Positions 51,859 through 62,132 of a stretch of DNA of 64,000 bases are shown piece by piece. Positions within the stretch are counted from its first letter, which is position 1, and the number at the start of each line of letters is the position of its first letter. The stretch comes from Sphingopyxis sp. GTDB lineage: Bacteria; Pseudomonadota; Alphaproteobacteria; Sphingomonadales; Sphingomonadaceae. The DNA lies in NCBI RefSeq assembly GCF_016463645.1, contig NZ_JAEMQX010000002.1, forward strand, positions 97,600-161,599, given 5' to 3'. The notes under the pieces were generated by a model, which was not told the DNA's origin, did no database searches, and was given only the letters and a program-made list of their open reading frames with translations. The position numbers were made by a program, and so were the translations under genes.

Positions 51859-54381
51859 ATGCTTCTTAAAACAATGCTTTATATTGCCGGCATTTCCGCA
51901 ACCGCCGTTACCTCGGCGGCGTTGCAAGCTGCGCCTGCCCCGGACACTCCAGCGAGCACGGTTCATCCCGAGAAATGGCCCGAAGTTGCTTACCCGCAAG
52001 TCTTGACCACGAGCGGCGAGGCCCGTGTCCGGGCGCTCCTGGCCCGCATGTCGGTGGAGCAGAAGGTTGGCCAGATCATCCAGGCCGACATCGGCAGCGT
52101 GACGCCCCGGGATGTGCGCGAATATCATCTGGGTTCGGTCCTCAACGGCGGAAACTCGGGGCCCGGCGGCAACGACCTCGCTCCCGCGCGCGACTGGCTC
52201 GCATTGGCCGACGCCTTTTACGCGGCGTCGATGGAGAGCACGCCGGCAATCCCCATCATGTGGGGCACCGACGCCGTGCACGGGCATAGCAATATCGTCG
52301 GCGCCACCCTGTTTCCCCACAATGTCGGCCTGGGCGCCGCGCGCGATCCCGGACTGATCGAGCGTATCGGCCGGATCACGGCGATCGAAATTCGCGTCAC
52401 CGGCCAGGAATGGACGTTCGCGCCGACGGTGACCGTTCCGCAGGATTATCGCTGGGGGCGTGCCTATGAAGGCTATTCGTCGGACCCCGCGCTCGTCGCT
52501 TCCTATGTCGGAAGCATGATCCGCGGGCTGCAGGGACCGCCATCGACCGCGCCCCTTCTCGCGGGACCGCATGTCGCCGCGAGCACCAAGCATTTCCTCG
52601 CCGACGGCGCCACCGTGGACGGCAAGGACCAGGGCGACGCGACGGTGTCCGAACTCGAACTGCGCCTCGTCCACGGCGCGCCCTATATTCCCGCGATGGA
52701 AAATGGCGTCGCCACCGTCATGACCAGCTTCTCGAGTTGGCAGGGCGCGAAGATCTCCGGGAACAAGGGGCTGGTCACCGACATTTTGAAAGACCGGATG
52801 AACTTCGGGGGGTTCGTCGTCACCGACTGGAATGCCCATGGCCAGGTCGCCGGCTGCAGCAACGCCAGCTGCCCCGTTGCCGCCAACGCCGGGATCGACA
52901 TGTTCATGGCGCCCGACAGTTGGCGCGCCCTTTACGCAAGCACGCTGACCCAGGTGAAGGATGGCACGATCCCGATGGCGAGGCTCGACGACGCCGTGCT
53001 GCGCGTCCTGCGCGTCAAGCAGCGTCTGGGCCTGTTCGATGCGGGCAAACCATCCGCGCGCGCCTATTCGGGCCGCTACGAGCTGCTCGGCGCGCCCGGG
53101 CACCGGGCCGTCGCCCGCGAAGCGGTTCGCAAATCGCTCGTCCTTCTGAAAAACACGGGCGTGCTGCCGCTCAGGCCGCAGGCGCATATTCTCGTCGCCG
53201 GCGATGGCGCCGACGACATCGCCCGCCAGTCGGGCGGCTGGACGCTGAGCTGGCAGGGCACGGGGCTCGACAACAGCAATTTCCCCGGCGCGACCTCGCT
53301 ATGGCGCGGCATCAAGCAAAATGTCGCCGCAGCGGGGGGCAGCGCCGAACTGGCCCCCGATGGCGACTATAAAAAGCGCCCCGATGCAGCGATCGTCGTC
53401 TTCGGCGAAACCCCCTATGCCGAATTCCAGGGCGATATTCCCTCGCTCCAGCTGCGCCCCGAACTGCGCCGTCCGTTCGCGACGATGCGCAAGCTGAAAG
53501 CCGCGGGGATTCCGGTGGTCGCGGTCATGATCACCGGCCGGCCGCTCTTCGTCAATGAGGCGCTGAACGAGGCCGACGCCTTCGTAACGGCCTGGCTCCC
53601 GGGATCCGAAGGCGGCGGCGTCGCCGACCTGCTGTTCGCCCGCAAGAACGGCAGCGCGGCCTTCGACTTTCAGGGGCGCCTCCCGACAGCCTGGCCGGCA
53701 ACGGCCGGACACGATGGACCGACGCTGTTTCCTTTCGGCTATGGCCTGACCTATGCCGACGGACCGCAACCGTGGAAAATGCTTTCGCAAGACAGCCAGG
53801 TCGCCGACGATGGCAGCGGCGGCGGTGTCTATTTCGACAAGGGGCGGGCTGCCGCGTCCTGGTCGCTGACCGTGTCAGAAGCCGACGGCGGCGACCCGCT
53901 GCGCGTGACGACGGTTCCCGCCACCGGCCTGTCGGGACGGGCGACCGTCACCGCGGTCGATCACACCGTCCAGGAAAGCGCACGACAATTCGTCATCGCC
54001 GCCGGCCCGGACGGCGCCGCGGTCGAGATCAACGCTCAGAATGCCGTCGACCTGTCGCGAGAGACCAACGGCGACGTCATGCTGCTTGCAACCTTGCGTC
54101 TCGATGCGGCGCCGTCGGCGCCCGTTTCCATGTCGGTTCGCTGCGACGGCGCGGATTGCGGCCGTCCGCTTCATCTCCCCGAACTTGCAGCCCTGCCACT
54201 TGGCCAGTGGCGCGTGCTGGGGGTACCGCTCAAATGTTTCGCAGCGGCGGGCGCCGACACGACGCGCATCACCGCCCCATTTCGGGTGAGCACCGATGGC
54301 AGCCTGAATATCAGCCTGTCACGGGTCGCCTTGGGCAGCGGCATGGAAGCCGATGTCATCGCAAAATGCGAACCGGACTGA
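51859..54381 (+). CDS. GH3 beta-glucosidase (ExoP/Cel3-like)
   Basis: An 840-residue exported glycoside hydrolase. Signal peptide about 1-25. GH3 N-domain landmarks: IMWGTDAVHGHSN (135-145), STKHFLADG (242-250, catalytic KH pair) and nucleophile D323 in GFVVTDWNAHG. The C-domain (about 400-640, LLKNTGVLPLRPQAHILVAGDGADDI) is followed by a ~200-residue beta-sandwich resembling the C-terminal domain of exo-beta-glucanases of this size. It releases glucose from beta-linked gluco-oligosaccharides in the periplasm after uptake by the divergent receptor. AGAGGAA is 4-8 nt upstream of the ATG. Confidence 0.95.
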   Translation: MLLKTMLYIAGISATAVTSAALQAAPAPDTPASTVHPEKWPEVAYPQVLTTSGEARVRALLARMSVEQKVGQIIQADIGSVTPRDVREYHLGSVLNGGNSGPGGNDLAPARDWLALADAFYAASMESTPAIPIMWGTDAVHGHSNIVGATLFPHNVGLGAARDPGLIERIGRITAIEIRVTGQEWTFAPTVTVPQDYRWGRAYEGYSSDPALVASYVGSMIRGLQGPPSTAPLLAGPHVAASTKHFLADGATVDGKDQGDATVSELELRLVHGAPYIPAMENGVATVMTSFSSWQGAKISGNKGLVTDILKDRMNFGGFVVTDWNAHGQVAGCSNASCPVAANAGIDMFMAPDSWRALYASTLTQVKDGTIPMARLDDAVLRVLRVKQRLGLFDAGKPSARAYSGRYELLGAPGHRAVAREAVRKSLVLLKNTGVLPLRPQAHILVAGDGADDIARQSGGWTLSWQGTGLDNSNFPGATSLWRGIKQNVAAAGGSAELAPDGDYKKRPDAAIVVFGETPYAEFQGDIPSLQLRPELRRPFATMRKLKAAGIPVVAVMITGRPLFVNEALNEADAFVTAWLPGSEGGGVADLLFARKNGSAAFDFQGRLPTAWPATAGHDGPTLFPFGYGLTYADGPQPWKMLSQDSQVADDGSGGGVYFDKGRAAASWSLTVSEADGGDPLRVTTVPATGLSGRATVTAVDHTVQESARQFVIAAGPDGAAVEINAQNAVDLSRETNGDVMLLATLRLDAAPSAPVSMSVRCDGADCGRPLHLPELAALPLGQWRVLGVPLKCFAAAGADTTRITAPFRVSTDGSLNISLSRVALGSGMEADVIAKCEPD

Positions 54382-54635
54382 CAATATTTCAGTTAGCCTC
54401 CCGGTTGTCAGGTCCAGCGCCCGCTCAAAGGGGCGGATAATCAATGCGAACGCGGCAACGGACAGCATCCCCGTACAGATCGGTCCCTCACACCAGCGTT
54501 GCGGCCTGTCGCCGAATCCGGCCCCATGGAGACCATCCGCTTCGCGGCCCGATCTTTGAGAAGCCGCCGGTTGGCTGATCGGTTTCACGCTCGCCAGCCT
54601 TGATCCGGGTCTCGTCAACGGTTGCTGAAACTTCG

Positions 54636-54833
54636 CTATCCACCGCTGCCCCTTGACCTTCCGATCGCCCGCCCGACAGCCCAGCCAACAACGAGACCCG
54701 ACGCCATTACGATATATCGCACGAACGTGCTGGCTTCGAAGGCGAACAGGAACGCCACCACCGCGGCAATCAGAATGCCGATTGCCATGCCGGCAAGTGC
54801 ATATTTGTCTTCAGTCGATCGTTTCTCCGCCAT
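54636..54833 (-). CDS. Small two-helix membrane protein
   Basis: A 65-residue protein with two hydrophobic helices (about 12-30 and 37-52) and basic termini. ATG 54833 has AGGAG 7 nt upstream; the ATG two codons earlier is too close to it. It lies 30 nt after the stop of the exported protein gene on the same strand and may be the last gene of the autotransporter operon. Family not recognised. Confidence 0.65.
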   Translation of the reverse strand: MAEKRSTEDKYALAGMAIGILIAAVVAFLFAFEASTFVRYIVMASGLVVGWAVGRAIGRSRGSGG

Positions 54834-54863
54834 TTTCATCTCCTGATATTGTACCGGACGGGC

Positions 54864-55700
54864 CTATGTGCCGCCCGCATCCTTTCGAGCTTCACTTTCT
54901 CCTCTGGTGATCGCCTCGCGAAATCCTCCTCCAACCTCCCGCCCCGCCTCCGGGGCAAGCCCGCATCGCGACGCGAGCGTCAGCACGCCCCGGTCCAGCG
55001 CGGCACCAACTCGTTGATAATGATTTCCGGCGGTTTCCGACCGGTCGATGGTTTCGGTGAAAGGCTCGATAAAACCCTCGCCGCCCGGACAATCGATCGC
55101 GTCGACCGTCAGGAGGCCCGCCTCCGCCATATCGCCGGGCATGTCGTAACGGACGGAAAGGACGTGGTTGCGACGAACGATCGTGCGCCCCGGCGGCTCA
55201 TGGAGATAGTCGAGATGCCACGCCCAATGCTCCGGGATCGGGCGGCCGGCCGCCCATGCTTCCAGCTGCCCCGCCGCGGCAGAAAAACCCGCGAGGGCAT
55301 CGTCCGAGCGGACGGGGGGTGCCTTGCAATAGTCGTCAAACGACGCGTCGAGCGTCCGCACGAGTTCGCTGATCGCGGCCATATCCGTCGCCTGGTTTCC
55401 GCCGGGAAAGACGGAGTCGACATAGCTTACCCCGCCATCGGCATCGGTGGCCGTCCCGCATGCGGGGCGCTGGACGCTGATTTCGCGTTCCCGACCGGCC
55501 TTGATCTCATATTCGATGCGCAGCCGCGGCGTCGCACGCGACATCCTGTATATATGGGGCGGCGACGGATTTTCGGGATCCTGTTCGGTATCGAACGCCT
55601 CCAGTTTCCAGCCGGCTACCGTTTCCTGCCGAAAGTCTCCGTCTGCCGCAGTCGATCCGGGCAGGAGCGCCGCCGCCGCTATGAACCACCATCCCGGCAT
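54864..55700 (-). CDS. Exported Cys-containing protein downstream of autotransporter
   Basis: A 278-residue protein with a signal peptide (about 1-18). Four Cys (in PACGT, DDYCK, AIDCPG and SRCGL) could form two disulfides. Beta-rich N-terminus, no recognised domain. GGAGGAGG precedes the ATG. It begins 27 nt after the autotransporter stop, so it is probably co-transcribed; a periplasmic accessory role for the autotransporter is possible but unproven. Confidence 0.75.
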   Translation of the reverse strand: MPGWWFIAAAALLPGSTAADGDFRQETVAGWKLEAFDTEQDPENPSPPHIYRMSRATPRLRIEYEIKAGREREISVQRPACGTATDADGGVSYVDSVFPGGNQATDMAAISELVRTLDASFDDYCKAPPVRSDDALAGFSAAAGQLEAWAAGRPIPEHWAWHLDYLHEPPGRTIVRRNHVLSVRYDMPGDMAEAGLLTVDAIDCPGGEGFIEPFTETIDRSETAGNHYQRVGAALDRGVLTLASRCGLAPEAGREVGGGFREAITRGESEARKDAGGT

Positions 55701-55727
55701 GGCCGATATCCTCCTCCGGTTCCTGTC

Positions 55728-58700
55728 CTAGAAACGCAGCGTCGCCGAAAGGCGGGCGCCGTGCCGGTCGCCACGGTCGCTGAAGGCGCCGACATAGTCG
55801 GCCCCGATCGTCAGCGGCGCGGCCGGCCTCCACGCCAGTCCGGCCGTGACCGTCGCCGCGTCGCGGGCGAGCGGCGCCGCGGCGACCGCGAAAGCCTCAC
55901 CGCCCGCCGCAAAACGCAGTGTGGACGTCACCGGCATGGCTCGAAGCCCATGATCCCACGACAGGCGGGCCCGCGCCGCCACCGGTGCCTGCTCGCCGCC
56001 GACTCCGGCCTCCATCCCGATCGACGACCAGGCATGGGAGCGGTCGCCATTCTGGCCTTCCAGTGCCAGGGTGCCACCCCGTTCGGCAAAATCGTCGGTG
56101 CTGAACCACAGGCCGGTCAGCCCCGCAAAGGGTTCGATCCGGATGCCGCCCAATGCCAGCGTCATGCCCAATTCGCCCCACGCCTGCGTCGCCGAACCGT
56201 CATAGGATGCCGTCATCCGTCCCCCCGCTCCCGCGATGTCCACATCGCGCCGCGTGTCGATATCAAGATTGGTGTGGCCAATACCCGCGCGGAGTCGCCA
56301 TCGACCCAGCTTGGCGTGACCGTAAAGCGCACCGAACAGGCCGTTCACGCCCGCGCTCGATGCCCGATCGCGCACTGTCACGTCGAGCGTCGAGCCCCCG
56401 CCGGCCAGGCCAAGGGTGACATGATCGCCCACGCCGAGTTCGGCGCCGACGAGCAGCCGATAGCCGGACGCCTCGCCGGGCGCCGCATTGCCGTCGCCCT
56501 TGCGGTCCGTCCAGTTGCCGGTGGCCTGTCCCCACAGCGCAAAGGCGCCCGCGGGCGGGTCATCACGCGCGACGAGCGCTTGCCGCAATTCCTCCGTATC
56601 CGTCATCGCATGCGCCAGCACGGCCGGATGAATCTCGCCCGAAAGCGCATCGAAGGTCGCCCGCGCCTCGTCGAGACTGGTGCCAATCAGATGGTCATGC
56701 ACCGCCGTACCCGTCCCGAAGATGCCATCGATGACCTGTCCCGCCGCGATCTGGTTCGGCGTGATGGCTGCGCCTGCAAAACTCAGATCGTTGCGCATCA
56801 GCTCCAGACTCACGGCATTCGCGCTGTAGGTCAGCGACGGCAGAAGGAAGGCGAGATTCGAGGTCACATTCGCAAAGCGACCTTCCACCCCGCCGCCCGC
56901 GGTCAATATTTCGTAGCGGGTGGAGGGCCGATAGTCCCCGTCTGCGGCAAGCACCGACACTGTCCCGCCGTGAAGCGCGACCGCTCCGGCCACGTCGACC
57001 CCGTCCGCCATACCCGCCGCATCCACCTCGACCTCGAAGACCGATCCCGCCTCGAACGACAGCGGGCCGTCCACCCGCAGCGTGCCGATCGAATTGCCCG
57101 GGGCGAGGGTCGCACCGGCACCGACCGTCACGGCTCCGACACGCCCCGTTCCGCCCAATATGCCGCCGCTCGACAGATCCACCGCCGAGTTGAAAACACC
57201 GTTGACCGACAACCGTCCGGCTTGCACCCGCGCCGGCCCCGCAAGGCCTCCCGAGCCGGCGAGGATGAGGGTTCCCGCACCCGCCTTGGTGAGCCCGCCG
57301 GCGCCCGACATCGCCCCCGACAAGGTCAGCACCCTGCCGGCCGAGACGTCGATCGTGCCGTTGTCGACATCGACATCGCGGCTCGACCCGAAGCTACCCG
57401 TGATCGCGAGTCTACCCCCGGCAAGGGTGATCTCGCCCCCTGCGTCGCCCAGATTGGCGTCGCCCGAAACCGACAGCGTGCCGCTTTCGATACGCACATT
57501 CCCCGCAAAGCCGTTCGTACCGGCGAGGATCAGCGTGCCCTCGTCGGTCTTGACGATACCGCCCGAACCGGTGATCGGCGCGGCGATCCGGGCAATCATC
57601 GCCGCGCCGGCCGCGGTGCCGTCGCCGACCCGGATGACGGTGGCCGGGGCGGCGATGATCAACGCGTCGCCCTCCAGCGCATAACCGTCGCCGGCGAACT
57701 GGAGTCCGGCGACCTCGACCGCACCGCCGCCGTCATCGAGTTGCGGGGCTCCGCCTTCACCCATGAACACGAGAAACTGTCCGGCCGCGAGCGGGACAGC
57801 ATGGTTCGCGGTATCGGTGAAGCCCGCCTCGCCGATACGGATCGTTCCCCCTCCGCCCTGCCAGAAGGAGAAGGGATCGGGGTCATCGGGGCCGCTGCCG
57901 CCGCCGCTGTTCCTGACGAGCAGATTGACCTGGTTGGCGATGGCGGTCTGCAGGGTCAGATCACCGGCCTGATAGCCATTCGGGGTTATGCCGATGCCGA
58001 GGCCGTTGTCGGTCAGCGTGCCCATATGGTCGATCAACCGATAGAGACCGGCTCCGAACCCGTCTGCGCTGGTGATATTGAGTTGACCGTCCAGCACCAC
58101 ATCGCCGTCCACCCTGAACAGTCCCGCGTCGGATGGAGAACCGAGGGCAATGTCCAATATGGAGGCCCGCTCCATGACCAGGCTGCCCATGGTCAGGGTC
58201 GCGCCCGACGCGCCCCTCAACATCCCGCCGGTTTCCACCGTCACGGCCCCGGCGATGGTTCCGGTTCCCGACAGTCTGCCACCGCCCTTCACCGCGACGC
58301 CGCCGATGTCGCTACCGATCGCGCCGGTCACCCGCAGTTCGCCGCCCTCGACGACCGTTACCCCGCTGTAGCTGCTGTTCCCCGCGAGAATGGTGGTGCC
58401 GGCAAGCTGCCGGACCACGCCCTCGCCGGTTATCGCCGCGTCGAAGACATAGTCGTCGCGAGCATGGTTGAATACCAGCGTGCCCAGCGTGCCGAGCGTA
58501 ACGACTGGCGTGTCGAGGACGCCCGGGTTGCGTATGAAGCCATCCTGCACGCCGCCGATCTCGATCGTACCTATACCGCCGCGGGTGCCGGCATGGACGC
58601 CTGCGGCCTCCGCAAGGCCGCCGTTTGCAAGGGTCAGCTTGCCGAAGCCTGAGCCGACGGCGGCACCGGCGCAGGGCGTGCCGGCGGGTGGATTGACGGG

Positions 58701-60239
58701 CGCGGGCGCGCAGGCCGCCACATGGATCTGGCCGCTGTTCGTCCAGATCGAACCCGGCCCTACGATATTCACCGTGCCGCTGGCCGTGGCGTTGGTGTTC
58801 CGGCTGTAACCGAGATAGGCGTCGGCGCCACTGGTGACGCGACCGCCATTCTCGATGTTCAGTGTTCCGGCGCCGGCATTCCATGTGCTGCTGTTGATGA
58901 CCTGCGCGCCGATGAAGAGGTCGCCGTCGTTCGTCCAGCGCGAACCGTCGCCTCTGACCGTGACTGTGCCGGTGGCGCCGCTGCGGTTGCCGATGTAGCC
59001 GTTGGTATTGGAAACATGACCGCCATGGGAAATGGTCAGGGTGCCGGTGGCGGAAACAATCGTGCCGAACCGGGACAGGAAGCCGTTCGCGTTGAGGCGG
59101 CCGCTCTGCGCCGCGATATGCAGGTCGCCGAGGTTCGCCCAGGTCGAGTTCGTCCCCGTCACCGTGACCGAACCGGCCGCGCCCAGCCCCCTGTTGTCGC
59201 CGGGCGTGTCGTTCCAGCCGTAACCGACATAGGCGTCGGCGTTCCGGACAAGGCCGCCGCCCTCGATGTTCAGTTCGCCCCGGCCGCCCCCCGACGGGCC
59301 GAAACCCATCTCGGCACCGATCCACACATCGCCGCCGTTCGTCCAGTTCGATCCCTCGCCTCTGACCGTGACGATGCCCTCGGCGCCCGCAAGATTGCCT
59401 ACATAGGCCCCGTCGCCGAGTGATGCCGCTCGTGTGGAATAGCTGTTGATGACGGTGCCGCCGTCCGAAATGGTCAGCGTTCCCGTCCCTCCATAGCCGA
59501 GGATGCTGCGCCTTTCGCCGCCGATACCGAGCGTGTCGTCGATCGACCAGAGGGAGCCCGGTCCCGCCACGGTAACGGAGCCGGCGGAGGCGTTGTTCAG
59601 GCTGATGCCGATATTGCTCAGCCTTTCGGAATAGACTGCGCCGCCGTTCAGGATATTCAGCGTCCCCGTGCCGGCAATTCCATTCGCGTAATTGCCGAGA
59701 CTTGCGCCGATCTGGAGGCTGTTCGTGTACAGTACCGATTTCTCGCCATCGATGGTCGCCCGCCCTGCACTGTCGATGAGGCTGCCGATGTAGCTGGAAT
59801 CGTCGCCGCCGGAGAGATCTGCGCCGGCGAGTACCTGGCCCCCGTTCACGATGTCCAGCGCGCCGGAGTTGATCCGAATGTAGGAGCCGGCGTCCCAGAT
59901 CGCGGAGCCCGCGCTGAGGGGGATTTTCGGCCTGGCGTCGATCAATGCCGATCCAACGGCGGTGGCGTTCCCTATTACGCCCCCCTCGCTGGTCACAGAG
60001 CCCTGATCCTCGACCACCAATGGGCCGAGCATGACGAGAACGTCACCGACGTTCCAGCAACATTCCTCCCCCTCCGGCAGGGTTTTCCCCTCGGAGAAGA
60101 CCTGCGCCTGCGCCGGGGCGGCCGACAGGACCGTGAGCAGTCCGGCCAGCGCCGTTGAACCAAGAAGGTCGCGAAAGGAATTGGCGGACCTGAACCAGAC
60201 GCGTTGCGAACGGACACCGCCGGATATCCCTGTCGTCAT
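55728..60239 (-). CDS. Autotransporter with PATR-repeat passenger (type Va)
   Basis: A 1503-residue protein. A long-N-region signal peptide (about 1-46, APAQAQ) is followed by a passenger of repeats with the pattern GTGTLNIxNGGxV ... xGxVTVxGxGSxWxNxGxLxIG (about 45-60 residues per unit, from residue 180 to about 560), then PATR motifs (GEGVVRQLAGTTILAGNSSYSGVTVVEGGELRV, GSGGIVKTDEGTLILAGTNGFAGNVRIESGTL, AGGLTKAGAGTLILAGSG) and a C-terminal barrel (about the last 270 residues: GVGDHVTLGLAGGGSTLDV ... LSATLRF). It is surface-displayed; passenger function is unknown. GGGAGG is 6 nt before ATG 60239. Confidence 0.93.
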   Translation of the reverse strand: MTTGISGGVRSQRVWFRSANSFRDLLGSTALAGLLTVLSAAPAQAQVFSEGKTLPEGEECCWNVGDVLVMLGPLVVEDQGSVTSEGGVIGNATAVGSALIDARPKIPLSAGSAIWDAGSYIRINSGALDIVNGGQVLAGADLSGGDDSSYIGSLIDSAGRATIDGEKSVLYTNSLQIGASLGNYANGIAGTGTLNILNGGAVYSERLSNIGISLNNASAGSVTVAGPGSLWSIDDTLGIGGERRSILGYGGTGTLTISDGGTVINSYSTRAASLGDGAYVGNLAGAEGIVTVRGEGSNWTNGGDVWIGAEMGFGPSGGGRGELNIEGGGLVRNADAYVGYGWNDTPGDNRGLGAAGSVTVTGTNSTWANLGDLHIAAQSGRLNANGFLSRFGTIVSATGTLTISHGGHVSNTNGYIGNRSGATGTVTVRGDGSRWTNDGDLFIGAQVINSSTWNAGAGTLNIENGGRVTSGADAYLGYSRNTNATASGTVNIVGPGSIWTNSGQIHVAACAPAPVNPPAGTPCAGAAVGSGFGKLTLANGGLAEAAGVHAGTRGGIGTIEIGGVQDGFIRNPGVLDTPVVTLGTLGTLVFNHARDDYVFDAAITGEGVVRQLAGTTILAGNSSYSGVTVVEGGELRVTGAIGSDIGGVAVKGGGRLSGTGTIAGAVTVETGGMLRGASGATLTMGSLVMERASILDIALGSPSDAGLFRVDGDVVLDGQLNITSADGFGAGLYRLIDHMGTLTDNGLGIGITPNGYQAGDLTLQTAIANQVNLLVRNSGGGSGPDDPDPFSFWQGGGGTIRIGEAGFTDTANHAVPLAAGQFLVFMGEGGAPQLDDGGGAVEVAGLQFAGDGYALEGDALIIAAPATVIRVGDGTAAGAAMIARIAAPITGSGGIVKTDEGTLILAGTNGFAGNVRIESGTLSVSGDANLGDAGGEITLAGGRLAITGSFGSSRDVDVDNGTIDVSAGRVLTLSGAMSGAGGLTKAGAGTLILAGSGGLAGPARVQAGRLSVNGVFNSAVDLSSGGILGGTGRVGAVTVGAGATLAPGNSIGTLRVDGPLSFEAGSVFEVEVDAAGMADGVDVAGAVALHGGTVSVLAADGDYRPSTRYEILTAGGGVEGRFANVTSNLAFLLPSLTYSANAVSLELMRNDLSFAGAAITPNQIAAGQVIDGIFGTGTAVHDHLIGTSLDEARATFDALSGEIHPAVLAHAMTDTEELRQALVARDDPPAGAFALWGQATGNWTDRKGDGNAAPGEASGYRLLVGAELGVGDHVTLGLAGGGSTLDVTVRDRASSAGVNGLFGALYGHAKLGRWRLRAGIGHTNLDIDTRRDVDIAGAGGRMTASYDGSATQAWGELGMTLALGGIRIEPFAGLTGLWFSTDDFAERGGTLALEGQNGDRSHAWSSIGMEAGVGGEQAPVAARARLSWDHGLRAMPVTSTLRFAAGGEAFAVAAAPLARDAATVTAGLAWRPAAPLTIGADYVGAFSDRGDRHGARLSATLRF

Positions 60240-60413
60240 ATCTGCCTCCCGTTCACAGCCAGCCGCGCGGCGCCGGGCGGCCCCGTCTTCCGCCACCCGC
60301 GACACCTTTTATGTTCTCCGGGAATCAGAGCCCCCGACCGCTTTCGATCGACGGGCCAGCGGCATCAATCCCGCGTTCCGGGGGGTGATCCGGCAAACGC
60401 CTGATAAAAGGCT

Positions 60414-62132
60414 CTATTGTTTTGACGTGGAGGGAAGAGGGACGCTCAGGACGAGGCGGGTTCCCCGCCCCGGCTCGCTTTCGATGAGAAGCCTCCCCCC
60501 CATCTGCCCGGCCCGACGATGCATGTTGGCGAGGCCTCGGCCCTCGCCGGGCGAGCCGTTCGCCCGGGCGGGTTCGAACCCGACGCCATCATCCGACAGC
60601 ATGATTGCGATCGCATCGCTGCCGGCCGCTTCCGCGGCCAGTTCGATCCGCGACGCATCGGCATGGCGCAGCGCGTTGGCGATCCCTTCCTGCAACAGGC
60701 GATACAGGCTGAGCAACTGCCGCGCATCGATCCCGGGGGCCGGAATCGGAAGCGCACACCGCCAGTCGAAGGCAATCCCCGAACGCGACAGCCGCGCCGC
60801 CATCCGCTCATGGAACATCGCCAGCGCCTCATCGATCGGTTCGTTGCCCGCGTCGATCGCGCTTGCGATGTTGCGCAGATCGTCGACGGCGAGTTGCAGT
60901 TCCTGCTCGATCCCGTCCTGACCAAGCCGACGCGCACGCACCTCGAGCAACAGGTGAGTCAGCATTCCGCCTACGCCGTCGTGCATGTCGCGCAACAGCC
61001 GCTGGCGTTCGGCGTCGATCGCGATCCGCCTTTCCTGGTGTCGCAGCAGGCTCGACGATCGCAGAAGATGGGCATCCTGTTCGAGAACCTGCCGCTCGAG
61101 ATCGCTGCGCGCTTCGTCGGCTTCCTGATTGAGCCGCCGCCCCTGGATCGCAAGTTCGAACAGAAGGCCGAACATCACCAGTGGCGCGGCCAGCACCGAC
61201 GCCTTGAGTAGCGGGTGGAACAGAAGATCATAGGCGGCCGAGACCAGCACGACGAGGAGTAACGCCAATATCCTCATCGCCGATCCCGGAGCCGCACGCC
61301 CTAGGCGCTGAAGCGCCACGAACCCGTAACCTAGCAACAGAGTGAGCGCTGCAGCGTCAAGAATTGCCGCGACACCCGCGATGTTGCGTCCCGTGAGCGA
61401 GGCGCCGATCAAGACGACAAAGGCGATAGCGCAGCAGACTCCGGCGGCCTGTGCTTCGCGTCCGTGCCAACCGGCAAAGGCGTTCATCGTCCATGCCATG
61501 GTCATCAGCATCGGATATTCGACGCCGTAGCGTAGCGGTGGATACCAGATCGATGAAAGCTCCACCGCGCCGAACACCGTGAGCCAGATGTCGGCGCTCA
61601 AGAGCAGCAGGAACAGGCCGGCGATCGCCTGAAGCCATGAAAAGCGGCTGATCGGCAGCAGCGTCAGCAGCGCCGTCCCCAGCACGAACGCCACGGCAAT
61701 CGCCAGCCATGCGATGTCGCTGCGCTGGATACGTTCCCGCAACGCTGCCCCGTTCACGCGATCGAGCGGTCCGACATAGACGGCTCCGCCTGCACCGCAC
61801 GGATCGGCGACGCAGGCAAGCGTCCAGCCGTCCGCCGCGCCGCCTGAACCGGACGGGGAGATCAGCGCCGCACGCGTCGGATGGAGCAGCACTGGTTGCC
61901 AGCCCGGCACGCGTAATATCGCCGGATGCGAAAGTCCGGGGGCCCAGGCGCCGGCCGGCCCGTCAATCGCGGTGCTTGCCGCCACGGCCGGTTGCAGGCG
62001 ATATTCGCTGAGCCCCGCCACCGGGTCGAGCCCCTCGACGATCAGCGCATGACCGCTCCAGAACAGCAGTTGCGCCCCGAAAATGATCATGAGCGCGCGG
62101 CGCCATCCCCATTGGCGGAAGGTCACGGTCAT
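60414..62132 (-). CDS. Sensor histidine kinase (NarX/DesK-like, HisKA_3)
   Basis: A 572-residue kinase. One N-terminal helix, a periplasmic domain of about 110 residues (30-140), then six to seven helices, a layout like 7TMR-DISM receptors. A coiled coil (NQEADEARSDLERQVLEQ) leads to the HisKA_3 site in LLRDMHDGVGGMLTHLL and the HATPase (EGIANALRHADASRI, DDGVGFEPARAN, GRGLANMHRRAGQMGG). The partner regulator overlaps by 4 nt. The autotransporter gene downstream on the same strand is 174 nt away and may be a target. Confidence 0.92.
   Translation of the reverse strand: MTVTFRQWGWRRALMIIFGAQLLFWSGHALIVEGLDPVAGLSEYRLQPAVAASTAIDGPAGAWAPGLSHPAILRVPGWQPVLLHPTRAALISPSGSGGAADGWTLACVADPCGAGGAVYVGPLDRVNGAALRERIQRSDIAWLAIAVAFVLGTALLTLLPISRFSWLQAIAGLFLLLLSADIWLTVFGAVELSSIWYPPLRYGVEYPMLMTMAWTMNAFAGWHGREAQAAGVCCAIAFVVLIGASLTGRNIAGVAAILDAAALTLLLGYGFVALQRLGRAAPGSAMRILALLLVVLVSAAYDLLFHPLLKASVLAAPLVMFGLLFELAIQGRRLNQEADEARSDLERQVLEQDAHLLRSSSLLRHQERRIAIDAERQRLLRDMHDGVGGMLTHLLLEVRARRLGQDGIEQELQLAVDDLRNIASAIDAGNEPIDEALAMFHERMAARLSRSGIAFDWRCALPIPAPGIDARQLLSLYRLLQEGIANALRHADASRIELAAEAAGSDAIAIMLSDDGVGFEPARANGSPGEGRGLANMHRRAGQMGGRLLIESEPGRGTRLVLSVPLPSTSKQ

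Noticed and set aside
54382..54635. Possible transposase fragment between the GH3 gene and the small membrane protein gene
   Set aside because: Frames in this stretch show no transposase motif and no terminal inverted repeats; I see nothing that can be named there.
54849..58652. A 1267-residue plus-strand frame opposite the exported protein and autotransporter
   Set aside because: Antisense shadow created by the Gly-rich repetitive passenger; repeats in it mirror those of the real gene.
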